Below, one piece after another: positions 1 to 11,793 of a DNA stretch of 46,655 nucleotides (position 1 is its first letter; every line of letters starts with the position of its first letter). A model generated the notes under the pieces. It saw nothing but the letters and a program-made list of their open reading frames with translations, was not told the DNA's origin and made no database searches. The DNA comes from Phallusia fumigata. Its lineage: Eukaryota > Chordata > Ascidiacea > Phlebobranchia > Ascidiidae. Where the stretch lies: the NCBI GenBank assembly GCA_008931825.1, contig QXVZ01017772.1, positions 2,771 to 49,425 of the forward strand, written 5' to 3'. Position numbers and translations under genes: made by a program.

Positions 1-5
1 CTTAC

Positions 6-1268
6 ATCTGTAGGTGCCCCTTGCAGCAATGCAGATTTTCTCCACCAGCATTTCCTGAATAGTTGCTATAGCGCTATAGTCGTCCACGCTAAAGATGAAT
101 TCAGTCAAGGGACTCGAAGCAATTTCCTCAAGTTCAACGAGTTCCGCTTCACCCACGCCGATCGCAAAGATCTTAGCACCTGGCCACGAAAACCAAAACG
201 ATAATGAACGTGGGTGGAAAAAATGCGGAAAGAAGCTGTTTGTGTGTCGCGGTAATATGAATTTTTAAGGTTGAAATGCTCGCTGCAACTTCAGAGTAGA
301 TTTCGTGGATATTTACTTTTGTTTATGTTTATCGGCTTTACGGTCGCGCTGGAAGTTGTTTTATGTCTTAGTGTTCATAATAATCATATACTGCGACTGG
401 TGCACAGGTTTACCGCGGACTGCAATAACCACTGTAAATATACAATGGCTCAATAATCCGATTATTTAAACCGAGCCAGGCAAGTGGCAGGTTTAAAAAC
501 CTGGTTTCAAAGCGTGCTATGACATACGATTTGTTTAACTTTTTACTAAACTTAATTTTTGACTTAAAAACTTAAAAGAAAATGATTTTTCTGGTGTGAA
601 CATGTAAATTTGTCATCTAGCGGGCCATGATTTTGTAGGCATGCGACACTGACCGGCCAGACGCAGTTCTTCTGCGGGGATTTTGACGTCATCTTGGCTT
701 CTACCATCAGTGATGACGACAGCAACCTGTTGGTATATATAAACAGATTATTTTAGACCTAATTCCCAACGTCTTGTAAAAATTTTAACGTACGAAACAA
801 AATTGATGTTGGACGTTCCTGATTAATTGTTTTACCTTTCTGGAATCCCGACTGCCTTCGATGTCATTGTACAAGGCGTGGGCAAACTCGATTGCTTCGC
901 CAGTCTCAGTGTTTCCACTTCTGAAGGCCAGGTTGTCGATTGCATCGAGGACAGCTTGTTTGTTGGTCGTTTGAGAGAAGTCGAACTCCAAACTAAACAC
1001 AAATCATTTGATACAATCTACGACGCTAAGCAGGCGTTCGGATGTACATACTGTGCTTTGTCCGTGTACTGAATCATAGCAACTTGTGTTCCGTCGTTAC
1101 CAACGTTGTGGAAGCCGCTAACAACGTTCCTAAGGAATTCTTGCAGGAGGGAAAATCCGTTCATTCCCACCGATGAACTGCCGTCAATGATGAAGGCCAG
1201 GTCTGTCATGGCGTCGATACATCCCGGGCTTGTATCATCACCGCGACCCGGGGGTACGGTTGGAACAA
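6..1268 (-). other. vWA domain 3 of the collagen gene (four exons)
   Basis: Strand 1 reads MTDLAFIIDGSSSVG with an intact MIDAS (DGSSS). It continues through helix LLQEFLRNVV, strand TQVAMIQYTDKA, GNTETGEAI (second MIDAS loop Thr), strand VAVVITDGRSQDD (third loop Asp), AKIFAIGVG, and helix IQEMLVEKIC. Exons are 1268-1052, 992-836, 726-654 and 179-6. The first exon uses the donor GTATGT at 1051. Positions 1-5 read GTAAG on the minus strand, so another exon must lie outside the window. Confidence 0.88.
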
Positions 1269-4200
1269 CTTAATAAGACCAACCACAGAATGTTAATGGG
1301 CCATGAGCCGAACTACAGGCTACCCGAGGCATTCAATGGTTATTACAGGTCATGCCAATGAACTCAACATTAGGAAAAATTTGTCGCAAATGGTTTAGTC
1401 GATACTGAAGTGATTACTGATGCTGTGTATATTTGCAAGCAAAAAAATCAACCGGTGATCACGCCTGAGTTTTAAAATGAAGTTACTTTGGGAACAAATT
1501 CCTGAAGTTCATAACTTTCCTATGGTAGATGTAGCATGACAAGCCTAACCGTCAAAATGAACCGATAATGAGGCAAAAGGTCGATCCCTTTGGGGTTTAT
1601 GAGTATTAAGGTCACTTAAGGCAAATCTAATAACTGTTCCCAAGAGCCCTTACACATAGCATTGCATCTTCTCATGCAGTCTTGTTCATTGTCAAATACG
1701 TTGCTGCCCCGACAGCGTTTATACGAAAACCAAGAGCACTTTTGGAGCGCACTGTTCCAGTAATATTTTCCCACAACGCGATTATCGCCAACGGGATTGC
1801 AGTTTCCCAGTGGCACAGGTTGACTACAAATGTCATCACCATCAACTATTGGCTCCTCTCGCGTTGGTCGCAAGGTCAGTGGCGAGCCTAAGTGTCAAGT
1901 TCACCACAAGGGATGCATGAATGACAAGTGAATTCGAATGACGTTTCATGGGGTATCGAGCCAAATGTTTGATCAAATACCGTCGTACGTCAGATGTGGC
2001 CGTCCAGTCCAATTATGGCATCAAAATATAGACAAAAACACTATGGTAAGGGGAGTAGCATCTAATCGCTTTATTTGTTTGTACACATGCACACCTTTGT
2101 GACTACAGAAACACAGAAGCACTACGTAATTGGAAATTGAAGCAGTAAACAGTAGGGTACACATGATAAAAAAATTACATTAGGACGGACTTTTGTTGAC
2201 TAATTAAACAGATCGCAGTAATTCTAAAAGAATTAACGCATTGATTAGAAGCAGACAACTTTATTTTGTGTGGTCGCATTCCGTTTTGTTGTGTCATGTT
2301 TGCGCTGCGCTCAATAAATGCAACTTATTTCCTCACATCGCCTCGCGGAGCGCCTGAAAATCAAAGTATGCCACATGTAGAGATCGATTGCTTTAATGTG
2401 ACGTTTTGATTATTTCCACAATGCTGTGAACTTTTGTAACTTTGTTGTAAACGACTTTAAGAGTTTCGTGACAAAGCGGCAAACTTGGCACATGATTTAA
2501 CAGAGACAAAGCTGCTTTCAGCCCATGAGAGCTAGCATAATGGGCACGCGGAGGCGATGTGTTGAAATGGAAATGCGAAATGAGCTCTTACACAATGCCT
2601 TGCCTCAGTGAATTTTGCGCTTCAAAGCGAATGCTCGCAAAGTAAATGCCAAAGCGAATGCAATATCAGGGAGTATAAGCGTTAGTCGTCTACAAAAAGC
2701 GACGGTAGTTAATTGACAGCAATTATATAATTATCTTCAAATCACATCGCAGCGCATTTAAAAAAACATCATAAAAAACTACTCTAATGTATGCTGAACT
2801 TCAAAAACGTTTAAATTTAAAAACGTTTTATGGATCTTATGCTGAAAATGTTGCCTGTTAAGTGCAACTGAGTTGCCAGTAATATAGAACTTGTTGTCGA
2901 GTGGAACTTGTTTGGCGCTGATGCGAATGCTACCCAAGATGCCAGGCTAAGGCCTTCGGTGGTGACGCGGTTTTAGTCCATGGTGACGTCGAAAACGAGC
3001 AACTGCAAGACACGAGAAAGAGCACATGGGAGTTGCGAGTCATCATTAAAGTCTAATAAAGCCGCTTGGTGCCACATGACGCCACAAACTGGAGGTCGCA
3101 ACTCCCGTCTGCTCATTCCCATTTCACTGACGAGTAATTTAAACAGTTTTAACAGGCAACTTCGCTCGTCAAGAAACGCGTTTTCTTGCGCCTGCTTGTT
3201 TGCGACGTCACGGTGGCACGGCAACGTCAATGGCTAATCGCTACACACAACTACTGTTCGCTACTGAAATTCAAACACTATTGTCGAGTGTATTGTCCAA
3301 CCGGCATTCAATTTGACAAACCAAATGTAGCGTGTGTTGTGCTTATTTTCGCATGGCGGTTTAAAAGGCTTAATGTTGAGTGTGCGCCTTAAACCGGGCC
3401 TGGTGCTGCTGTGGCACAATCTTAATATTACAGCCAACACTCATCGAGCACAAATCAAGTTGTTAAATATTTACTGTATTTAACAAAACTTGAGCAACTA
3501 TTACGATTAACCATGCAATCACTTACCGGTTGTCACCACGGGCTCTCCAGCCTCTGTAAAACAAAAATAAATAGTTTTAGATCCCGAGCAATAGTATCAT
3601 GAGATGTTGAGCATTCAAAAGCAGTATTGATGATGCATTCCGAGCGCATGCAGAAGCAATTAACATGCAATGTGCTAAACAGCAACCTATACGGTACAAA
3701 TTGCACTGATAGAACATACAAAGAAGACGAAATATGGTAATGAAAACAACGTAGTATTTTGAAAACAAAAGCCAAGAAGTTTCACACATTATAGTTTACT
3801 AAAAACATGCAAGAGTTCACATTTATTCAACATTTATCGCTATTTTAACAAAAAACCGACTGCAATCACACGATGTGTATGTTATGGCTAAAAATAGTAA
3901 ACAATGCAAATTTTCGGTCAGACAGTAATTAAGTACTCATGTTACAGAATACTGTATAACCTGTAGTGAACACCACTGTTAAATACAAATGTCACCAATT
4001 ATTTAAACAAACACAAGTGTTTAAAAAACAAACAAAGTACGCGTCATTTAGAAATCACAGTAGATTAAAGCCACAAAATATTCGCATGTAGCTACTACCG
4101 TTCATAGAAACAAAGAACATAAACAGCTTCATTGAGAGTAAAAAAGTTAATCAATTTTAAAAATCCGCATCCACGGTCTAAGTGCGTTTGTCGCTACACA

Positions 4201-7200
4201 TGCAATTAAATGGCTGATTAGCACAAAGCTACGCACTAATTGCATTTCTTCAAATTGACAAAGCTGATTCACTGGGTCATACTTTACCTGCGAGTATTGC
4301 GTCGATACCAGCACATGTGTTTTCCACAATGTTGGCGATAATGCCTTCCAACGCAGCAAAATCACCAACATTGAAGACGTGGCCGTTACTGCTGAAATCT
4401 AACAACTCTTCGTTGTCTACTTTATCGCCAACGCCAACAGAAAACATCATGTGGAAATTTGCCCTTGCATCATTAATGGCGGCTTCGTTGCGGTCATCAC
4501 TGGCATCCCCGTCCGTCATAGTGATAAGAATTTTGAAAGAACCATCACGCATTTCGGGAACGACCTCGGTATTGACAAAATCAATGGCAGTGTAAGTCTT
4601 GGTGCCAGAGCGCATCTGGTCAATGCTTCTAACTCGGTCTTCGATTTCGTTAGTGTTGTTTTCGATGTTTTGATGAACTTCCATGCGGCTACGTTCCGAG
4701 TACTGAACAACGTCGACGTGTAGAGGGATTGAACGCATTCCTGGCTTAAACCGATCCACAGCCAGAAGAATCCAGTCCTTGACACTATCAAACTCATCTC
4801 GACCGATTGAGTCGCTTCCGTCGACGAGGAAAGTAACGTCGACTGGGTATTCCTGACATGTGTTTGGCGGTTCTTGTGCAGGTGCTACATTACACAAGAC
4901 ACATGCATCAACCTTACCGTGACAAAATGAAGCGCTGGGTCACGTGACGCCAGTAGTTACCGGGAGTTACAAGCTGCGCCGGTAAAAAGCATCATGCAAT
5001 GTGTGTTTAATCAGTAACGGTGCTATAACCATTCAGCGCACAACAACATTGATACAAAAAATAATTTCGTGGCAGCTGTTGCTCGGCCAAAACAAATCAC
5101 GCTAGTTTGTATCACAAAATATTGTTGGGAACATAATGTAGGTTTCAAGAGCACCGCACTACAGCCAACTATATCAGAAGGATGGTTGGGCCCATCATAA
5201 TAATACTCATGTATATTATGAGCAGGTCAAATTAAGCCCCAAAACCAAAATCGCCGCTGTAACTGGAGCTTCGCCGGAGATAACTTACCGCATTCTGCAA
5301 AACAACATAAAACAACGTCAGCAAAGTTAAATCATCCTACATAAGAATTGTGGGCCTAATTTACGGTGTTACTTGTTTGATTGCACCCACATCAGTAAGT
5401 TTACCTGCTGGTAAAAGTTCCCGCACAATCTCAGCGATGATTGGTCGGAGTTGAGCGAGATCGAGTTCGCCTGGCGGCCCGCGGGGACCTGTCCGACCCT
5501 GCGAAAATAACATTATAATTGAACGCTTGAAATAAAAAGAGCAGGAATGTTTTAAAGTAAGAGCATTACTAACCTGTGAACCTTGAACCCCGGGAACGCC
5601 CTGCTCCCCATCAGTTCCATCCGAACCGTCAGCCCCGGCATCACCCTGGTACCCAAATATTTGCGTAAGGAAGATAGCGATCAGTGGACGTGAAAACAAC
5701 AATGGGCGTTTACCTTTTCACCACGGTTGCCTTGAATGCCTGGTCTGCCTGGAACGTCTGACGGTTCACCCTTCTCTCCTTTGAATCCACGCTCGCCCTG
5801 ACATTCCAATAGTTACATATTTCAACAGGTCTAATAACACGACCTATATTACCTGTGGTCCCTCCGGTCCTCTTTCTCCACGCAGACCATCCCGTCCAGG
5901 GAAGCCTTGTTCGCCAGGGACGCCGTTCTCGCCCTAAAATTTAAAGACCATGCTTTAACTTTCGGTTTTATTTAGAACATTAAGAAAACAACATGAAGTT
6001 GAGATCGTGTACCAACTATAAAAGTTACTACCGGGGTGTTCGCATTTCGGTAACCTTATCTTCGTTAAAGTTTAACACTGTTTTGTCAGCTGTGTTGTAA
6101 CATGATGGCAGCACCGTTATGGTGGTGGTTTAATCGTATCCGCCCATAACCGGCGACAGAGAGGAAACCATTCCATAAAGACGGAAAGCGTCTGTTCCGT
6201 GCAAATGTCAAACCCACGCACTGGCTTGGGACGAATGTGTGACGAACGTGCCGCAGCTAAGGAATCGCCGCTCGAGCAAATCGGTTGATGACCTCACTAA
6301 AATATCTAAGCGGCGACGCGCAGGCGGTCTTCGCAGCAGTTTATATTACCATGATATATTGCGTAGTTGGGCAGTAGTCAAATGTTTTGCTGATTTGAAG
6401 CACTAAAACTCTGTATGTGGGCTCATCAAACCGAAAAAAATTAATGTACATTAATTTTAGTAAATCCTAAAAACGTTAGGTGATCATAGGCAATATGCAA
6501 CTTGGTAATTGAAAAATAACTAGGTCGGACAAGGGTTCGGCGTTGACTTACCCTGTCGCCTGGCTCTCCACGTTCTCCTCTTGGTCCTTGAACACCTTGT
6601 GGACCCTATTAGATTAAAAAATCTTGGTAAATAGTACAACATACGGAATTTAGAAATCATGCTCGACAAAACAAACGGTGTGTTCAATCATGATTAGAGG
6701 GATTGCAAAGACTTACCCGAGCACCATCAGCTCCATCAGTACCGGGAATTCCATCCGGGCCCTGTAAGCAAAGCAAACAAATTAGAGCAATTTAAGGCTC
6801 TAGGGTACGCAATACGTTCACGCATGCTTGCTATTAATGGGAATAACTGAAAAATTGCCTGTAGTACCAAAAAACAAAAGTAGAAGGGCGCAATCCCAGA
6901 GGCGAAAAAAACTTCATAAAAACGTAAACCCACAGTTTAAAATAAAAGCAGTGCTTACCGGTAATCCAGCAGGTCCTGGCTGGCCACAAAGACCTTGCAT
7001 TCCCTTGTCTCCCTAAAACCAAATTGTGGGTTTGCAATAGTGATGTCATAGTGTATGCCATTTGGGAACAAGATATTAGAATACAAACCGGTTTAGTAAG
7101 CCAACAGTATTAACTACATTATATGCGTGCCAAGATCTGTTCCATGTTTGCGGTCGCAGCTGTCTCTTTACCGACCGTGTCACGGGGATTCACGCACGTA

Positions 7201-10200
7201 TTAGACTTGTAGTGGTTATTAGTGCCCAATCAAAGTCCTATACTATGGCGGACATTTTTACAAGCACATTAATAACTTACCTCTGGTCCTAGATCTCCTT
7301 TAGGGCCCTGAGGTCCATCCGGACCATCAATGCCGTCATCACCTTTGTCTCCCTGGTACGTAAAAACGACGTTGCGTTAAATGATAAGCGTACCTACTGA
7401 TATCACCTCTCCATACCTTGACGCCTTCTCCCTTTTCTCCTTTAGGACCCCTGGGACCCTCAATACCCTAAATAAAAAGCAGGTTTTTACGTTGTCATGT
7501 GCGTAAGACAATAATCGAGGGAATCTATACACACCTGTTCACCATCATCACCTTCGTCTCCCTTGTTGCCCTGACATACAAATAAATAGAGAAGCTCAGT
7601 TGTGTTGGTGGTTCTTGCAGGTATATATATCAGAAAATGTATAGTTTACCTTCGGACCTTGTATTCCGTCGTCACCCACTTCTCCTTTTGGTCCTGTTTC
7701 GCCCTATAAGTATGTTACGCGGTTACGTTAAAGGTAAACCACTTTTTTACGACCATTATTGGTTTTACAATTTACATGGCAGATTATTTTTATCAAATCA
7801 ACAACACTTACCCTTTCGCCCTTGTCTCCCCAAAGTCCGTCAATGCCAGGTTCACCCTTTAGCCCCTGATCGCCTTTCTCTCCTTCAACACCCTAAAATT
7901 CGAAGAAAACGTCAAAAACGTGCTACATGACAATAAAACACCACAAAACGACACACACCTCATCACCTTTATCTCCATGAATCCCGTCAATACCCTAACA
8001 AATGAAAAGGTGGTTACTGTTGTTTGCAAATGCAGCATAAAGAATCGTTGACACCGGTAGTAATGCGTGGCCATTATGTGTAAGTGCAGGGTACAAAGCT
8101 TTTACGCCGCTATGTTTACAATAGCCGGTCTTATTTGCATCATAAAAACCATCCTGTCTAGAAATTGTGCTCTGTCAATGCGCTTTCTGTCTGAGCTGAT
8201 TATCACACCTACGTGACGACTTACCGGTGGTCCAATATCACCCTTTTCTCCTCGATCACCCTAAACAAGAAACCTTTGTTTAAGGTGCGTAATAACACAT
8301 ATTATGCTCAGAAACATGTTCTCTGCAAGGCGAATACATAGCTGGCATGTTTTGTAGTATTCCATTCTTTGCTACGTTTCCTTACCTCAACTCCTTTGTC
8401 TCCCTGAAAAGCAAGCAAAAATACTCTTAAAATCATTCGTCGGCATAAAACTTATATTTTAATGGAAAACTACATGACCCTATATATTACAGTAAAATAT
8501 CATTTCAATCTGTCACAAACATAGACCCAGCTTATAATTATAACAACTACTAAAACAATGTTACTTCGAAATCAGAATTTAGCAATTTTATGCGTTTACA
8601 GACTTATATGGCAATGTGTGTTGTGCAGTGTTACCTCTTCTCCTTTTAGTCCTCGTGGTCCCTCGGGGCCAACTTCGCCTTTCTCGCCAGGCTCTCCCTG
8701 TAAATACACATGAAATGGTTGAACTACAGCAGAATGAAAAGTTTTTAAATCATGAAGTACGTGTTGGCATGTCCGGACAAGCGGAGCACAGTCGAACTTC
8801 CCGTTGCCATCTACGTGTGTGGCGACAAAAGCTCCATCAATCAACGGATCAGAAACACGTGAACGATTACACGCGCAGACACATATTGTATGCGGTATCC
8901 TTGGTGGGCGGCGTTTCCATGTTTTAAAAAGCTGATACTGAAGTTTACTGAGCAAAACGCCTCCTTATCTTAAGGGGATTGAACCAACAAATACACCAAG
9001 CTGATTAATATTTCATCAGGTAATATGTTTGCATCATGGTAATAAGCGGAACTAAGGTTACACTCATGGTTACATCTACTCTCTTTTTCGATGCGCCCTT
9101 GCGTTTGGTGCCCACGCAACTACTTTGTGTTGAAGTGCTTTAACCCTTGCGGCATTGTGCAGGTTGAAACCCCGGTGTGAGGTCACAGCAGAGTTAACAC
9201 ACTCGTCAAATATTGTGCTTTGACAAACTTAACTCAATTGACTTGTACCGCGTACCTTTTTCTTTCGTCCACAAATCGATTTCCAACCCATGCGGAACTA
9301 TATTATCAAAATGGTGATGGCCATTAGCCATAAACCGTAATTTACCTTTACTGAAGCACCTTTGTCTCCTGTTTTTCCGATAGGTCCAGGGGGTCCAATT
9401 GGGAGCTACAAAAATGTCGGAAAGTTTTACAACCGTCATTCACATTTGCCTACAGGGTGTGACACAGCAACGGTCTTCACGACAAACGTAATTAACATTT
9501 GGAATTCAACGTAAAAATCCTACCTCGCATTCACAGGTGCAGTTGTTGCAAGACGGTCCTAGAATAGGGGCAGGACGAGAGTCAGGGCACTAAAAATTGA
9601 AAAAAAGTTAAAAGTTGGTTGTTTGCTTACAAAAACGTATGTAGTTCTTATCTAGGAAACCGAGCATGAAACTCAAACCATGATCCGGTCCCGAGGGCAC
9701 GACTCACCTTCTGCAAAGCAAGAACAAAGTAGAGTTAGAAAATTGCTTTTTTCGTTCTGGCTCATGATTGTGCAACTTAATATACCTGCAGTGCGTTGAT
9801 GAGTTCCGTAGGGGTGTCATGTGACGTCATTTCCATGAAGCTTGACCCAGCTTCCCTTCCCACTTTGGCCAGGCTGTTAAGCGTAACAGTATCCGGGCAG
9901 AGACCTTCGTTCCACGCAACACTTTGAACGCCGCTGCAGAGAAGCACATTTTAACAACTGCCAATTCACGTTCCGCCACATTTTATAAATTCTATGGAGG
10001 CAAACTTGTAATAGCCTCCCGTCAAAATCATGTGTCATATATCTTGTGCGATATACTGGGCCCCGCTGTTTGTTTTTACTAGAGCCCTATGCTGGTAATG
10101 ATGACATGAATGAAAATATTGAAAAGCAAAGGGTTTTGTTCACGCTATTATGTCTGTACTGGATTATTATTGTTAGTATTGTGTCTGCGCTCATACCGTA

Positions 10201-11793
10201 CAATTATTGTATTTTAGAGCCAGTTCTACTTTATTCGCGTTCCTGTAAAAACCGAGCGAGACACCCACATTACAATTTTAAAATGAGAGGCAAAAAATGA
10301 GTTGGTTAAAAAGTGTCGCTTTAGCGACGTGTTGATATTATTTGATAAAAACTGCAAACCGCATAAGTCCGACAATTTATTTGAGGTTAATTCTGACAAC
10401 CACAACAAACAAACACAGATGGGTCAAAACTTGTTACCTTTTAAGCTTGACTGCGTGTGGTCTACGGTAGCTATTAATGAAAAAGGTAACTGGACCCGTG
10501 AACTTAAGCACTTTTCATTTAGAGCAAGTAATTACCTCCTTGTTTGTAGTTAAGTTTTTGAGGAAGTTTTTCAGAATTATAAAGACAAAACCATATTACT
10601 CACTGGCATTCCCGTGTGACAGACACAGGGTAGACGACAACCCCGGCTTCGGCAAGAGCAGTAATGGACGCGTCAATGTCATCCATTGTAACATCCGGGT
10701 GACTTTTTCCGTTTGTCATTAAAATCAGTACCTGCCCACAGTATGGCGGACGTTAATTCAATGTTTGCGCGGTATGTTGCAACTTATCAAATTTTAACCT
10801 TTCGTGGTGTGGAAGGAGAAATATCATCCAGGATCGGGTCGGGTCGAGGTTGGCTGCTGAAATGCTCCACCGACGAGTTAAGAGCTAAGAAATAAATACG
10901 AAATTTCAGTTAAAGGTAAATGAACTTGTGAATTGATAAACAGCAAGCGTTGTTTACCTTTGTTAAGAAAGGAACCTTCGCCGAGGAAACGCAACGAGTT
11001 TAACGTGTCCATGATCGAAGCCAGCAAATTCTTAGACGATGCTGGGTTTGTGTAATCTTCAAATGATTGAAGTTGAACAGGGTATTCAATATCGCTGCTG
11101 AACTGCAAAAAGGGGATTAGTATGGGGAAATTTTTACCTTTACCTTTGCAAGGAATCGGAGGAATTTTGCACCTGCATCAATCCAAGGCGTGTTTTGGTT
11201 GCACCGTATTCAATATCTTCGTTTTTGTTGATTTTTCGCACAATCTTTTTTAGGAACCGCATCATCCGGCCATGGTGATCCCTAAAGCACGCACTGCTAT
11301 CCACAGCTACCACGACGTCATTTACACACGCCGGTGGTGGCTCTTCCAAATCTGCAATGTGATGATACACTCGGCTGCTCATTGGACATGTAAATATAGA
11401 GCCAAGTAGATAAATATAGATTATAATAATGAACATATGCGGTTTATTTTCGCATGCAAGGTACGACAAAATAGTTAGGGGTGGTTTGTGACTACTAGTA
11501 TATCAAAACCACGCCAACAATGCTTAAAAATAGGATGAGGGAGTTTCATAGGTTTGCAAAATATTTTTTTAACAAAACAAGCGGATATTACTTGCGGGTG
11601 CATCTTCACAGCATTTGCATGAACATTCTCCAATCATCGTATCTGGTGGTATTGGTTCAACCTCAAGAAGAGGATCATCGGCAAGGAACATATTGGTCTT
11701 GCCCAGCATACGGGTTTTCATTTTGTGCTTCCGTCCAGTCGCATTGCTTCCGATAAGGAGCAAAATTGCAAGTGCTCCCAACAGGGTTTTCAT
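6..11793 (-). CDS. Collagen XXVIII-like protein (vWA - collagen - vWA - Kunitz - vWA), 3' end beyond window
   Basis: Secreted extracellular matrix protein. Exons, 5' to 3' on the minus strand: 11793-11592 (signal peptide, Cys-rich CSCKCC), 11351-11173, 11102-10958, 10884-10799, 10731-10604, 9933-9786 (vWA1), 9589-9524 (Cys-rich), 9405-9346, then Gly-X-Y exons 8697-8635, 8403-8386, 8260-8225, 7994-7959, 7892-7812, 7703-7650, 7570-7535, 7467-7417, 7352-7281, 7012-6959, 6761-6717, 6605-6552, 5933-5853, 5797-5714, 5645-5574, 5498-5405, then 5294-5289 (6 nt), 4884-4288 (vWA2), 3553-3527, 1887-1654 (Kunitz), 1268-1052, 992-836, 726-654, 179-6 (vWA3). Codon phase agrees at every join. About 1140 residues are seen; bases 1-5 read as the next donor, so the gene continues. 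The order SP-vWA-collagen-vWA-Kunitz matches collagen XXVIII; the third vWA is extra and the triple helix is shorter than vertebrate COL28A1. A collagen VI-type relative is the alternative. Confidence 0.88.
1654..1887 (-). other. Kunitz/BPTI domain of the collagen gene
   Basis: One exon carries six cysteines with Kunitz spacing: C-x8-C-x20-C-x7-C-x11-C-x3-C. BPTI has x8, x15, x7, x12, x3, so the second interval is about five residues longer. The stretch KYYWN and the motif CSWFSYKRC are typical Kunitz core. The residue after the second Cys (P1 position) is Asn, not Lys or Arg, so trypsin-type inhibition is unlikely. A seventh Cys position (NAMC...) falls at the splice junction. The domain follows a short linker (EAGEPVVTT) after vWA2, as in collagen XXVIII. 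Confidence 0.88.
2978..3216. repeat. Candidate MITE-like inverted-repeat element
   Basis: Within the intron between the 27-nt linker exon and the Kunitz exon. The left end CCATGGTGACGTCG (2978-2991) extends to 3004 and pairs with the reverse complement of 3190-3216, which begins CCACCGTGACGTCG; about 21 of 27 positions match. An internal perfect 11-bp inverted pair (GGGAGTTGCGA at 3028, TCGCAACTCCC at 3096) adds a foldback. No coding capacity is seen and no clear target-site duplication was found. Confidence 0.4.
4288..4884 (-). other. vWA domain 2 of the collagen gene (single exon)
   Basis: A whole vWA domain in one 597-nt exon. Strand 1 reads VDVTFLVDGSDSIG with an intact MIDAS DxSxS (DGSDS); the second MIDAS loop Thr lies in SGTKTYTAIDF and the third-loop Asp in TMTDGDASDD. 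It ends NIVENTCAGI. It is joined upstream through a 6-nt exon (5294-5289) and downstream to a 27-nt linker exon (3553-3527). This domain should be competent for metal-dependent ligand binding, unlike vWA1. Confidence 0.92.
5289..5294 (-). other. 6-nt microexon in the collagen gene
   Basis: The minus strand reads TTTTGCAG, AATGCG, GTAAGTT. The preceding exon ends with one leftover base (G) at 5405 and the following vWA2 exon needs one leftover base. The six bases keep that phase and add Glu-Cys, giving ...LLPA-EC-APAQEPP. Skipping it would also keep frame and remove the Cys. Support is good splice signals plus phase; no transcript was available. Confidence 0.6.
5405..9405 (-). other. Collagen triple-helix region, 17 exons
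   Basis: Seventeen phase-0 exons encode about 310 residues of Gly-X-Y. All except the first start exactly with the Gly codon. Interior exon lengths are 63, 18, 36, 36, 81, 54, 36, 51, 72, 54, 45, 54, 81, 84 and 72 nt; all but 51 and 84 are multiples of 9. The 51-nt exon holds GEGVK and the 84-nt exon holds GEPSDVPG, each one interruption of the triplet pattern. One Cys (GLCGQPG, exon 7012-6959) lies within the helix and could form an interchain disulfide. The last exon leaves the helix after GPPGELDL and continues into an alpha-helical linker (IIAEIVRELLPA). Confidence 0.92.
9708..9710 (-). other. Possible 3-nt microexon in the collagen gene
   Basis: The minus strand reads CTTTGCAG, AAG, GTGAGT: a complete acceptor and donor around one codon (Lys), between phase-0 exons 9933-9786 and 9589-9524. 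Inclusion and skipping both keep frame. It could equally be a coincidental acceptor-donor pair, or a recursive splice site. Confidence 0.35.
9786..11351 (-). other. vWA domain 1 of the collagen gene (five exons)
   Basis: Reads VNDVVVAVDSS for strand 1, then helix RFLKKIVRKI, the strand VLILMTNGKS typical of vWA strand 4, and VVVYPVSVT. The MIDAS motif DxSxS is altered: the sequence reads DSSAC, so the last Ser is Cys. The linking exon 10884-10799 was not obvious from long open frames; it is supported because it restores phase between 10958 and 10731 and ends in a GT donor. Loss of one MIDAS ligand suggests weak or no metal-dependent ligand binding (inference). Confidence 0.8.

Noticed and set aside
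2973-3237. Long open frames on both strands in the collagen intron
   Set aside because: They are by-products of the inverted-repeat element and show no protein family.
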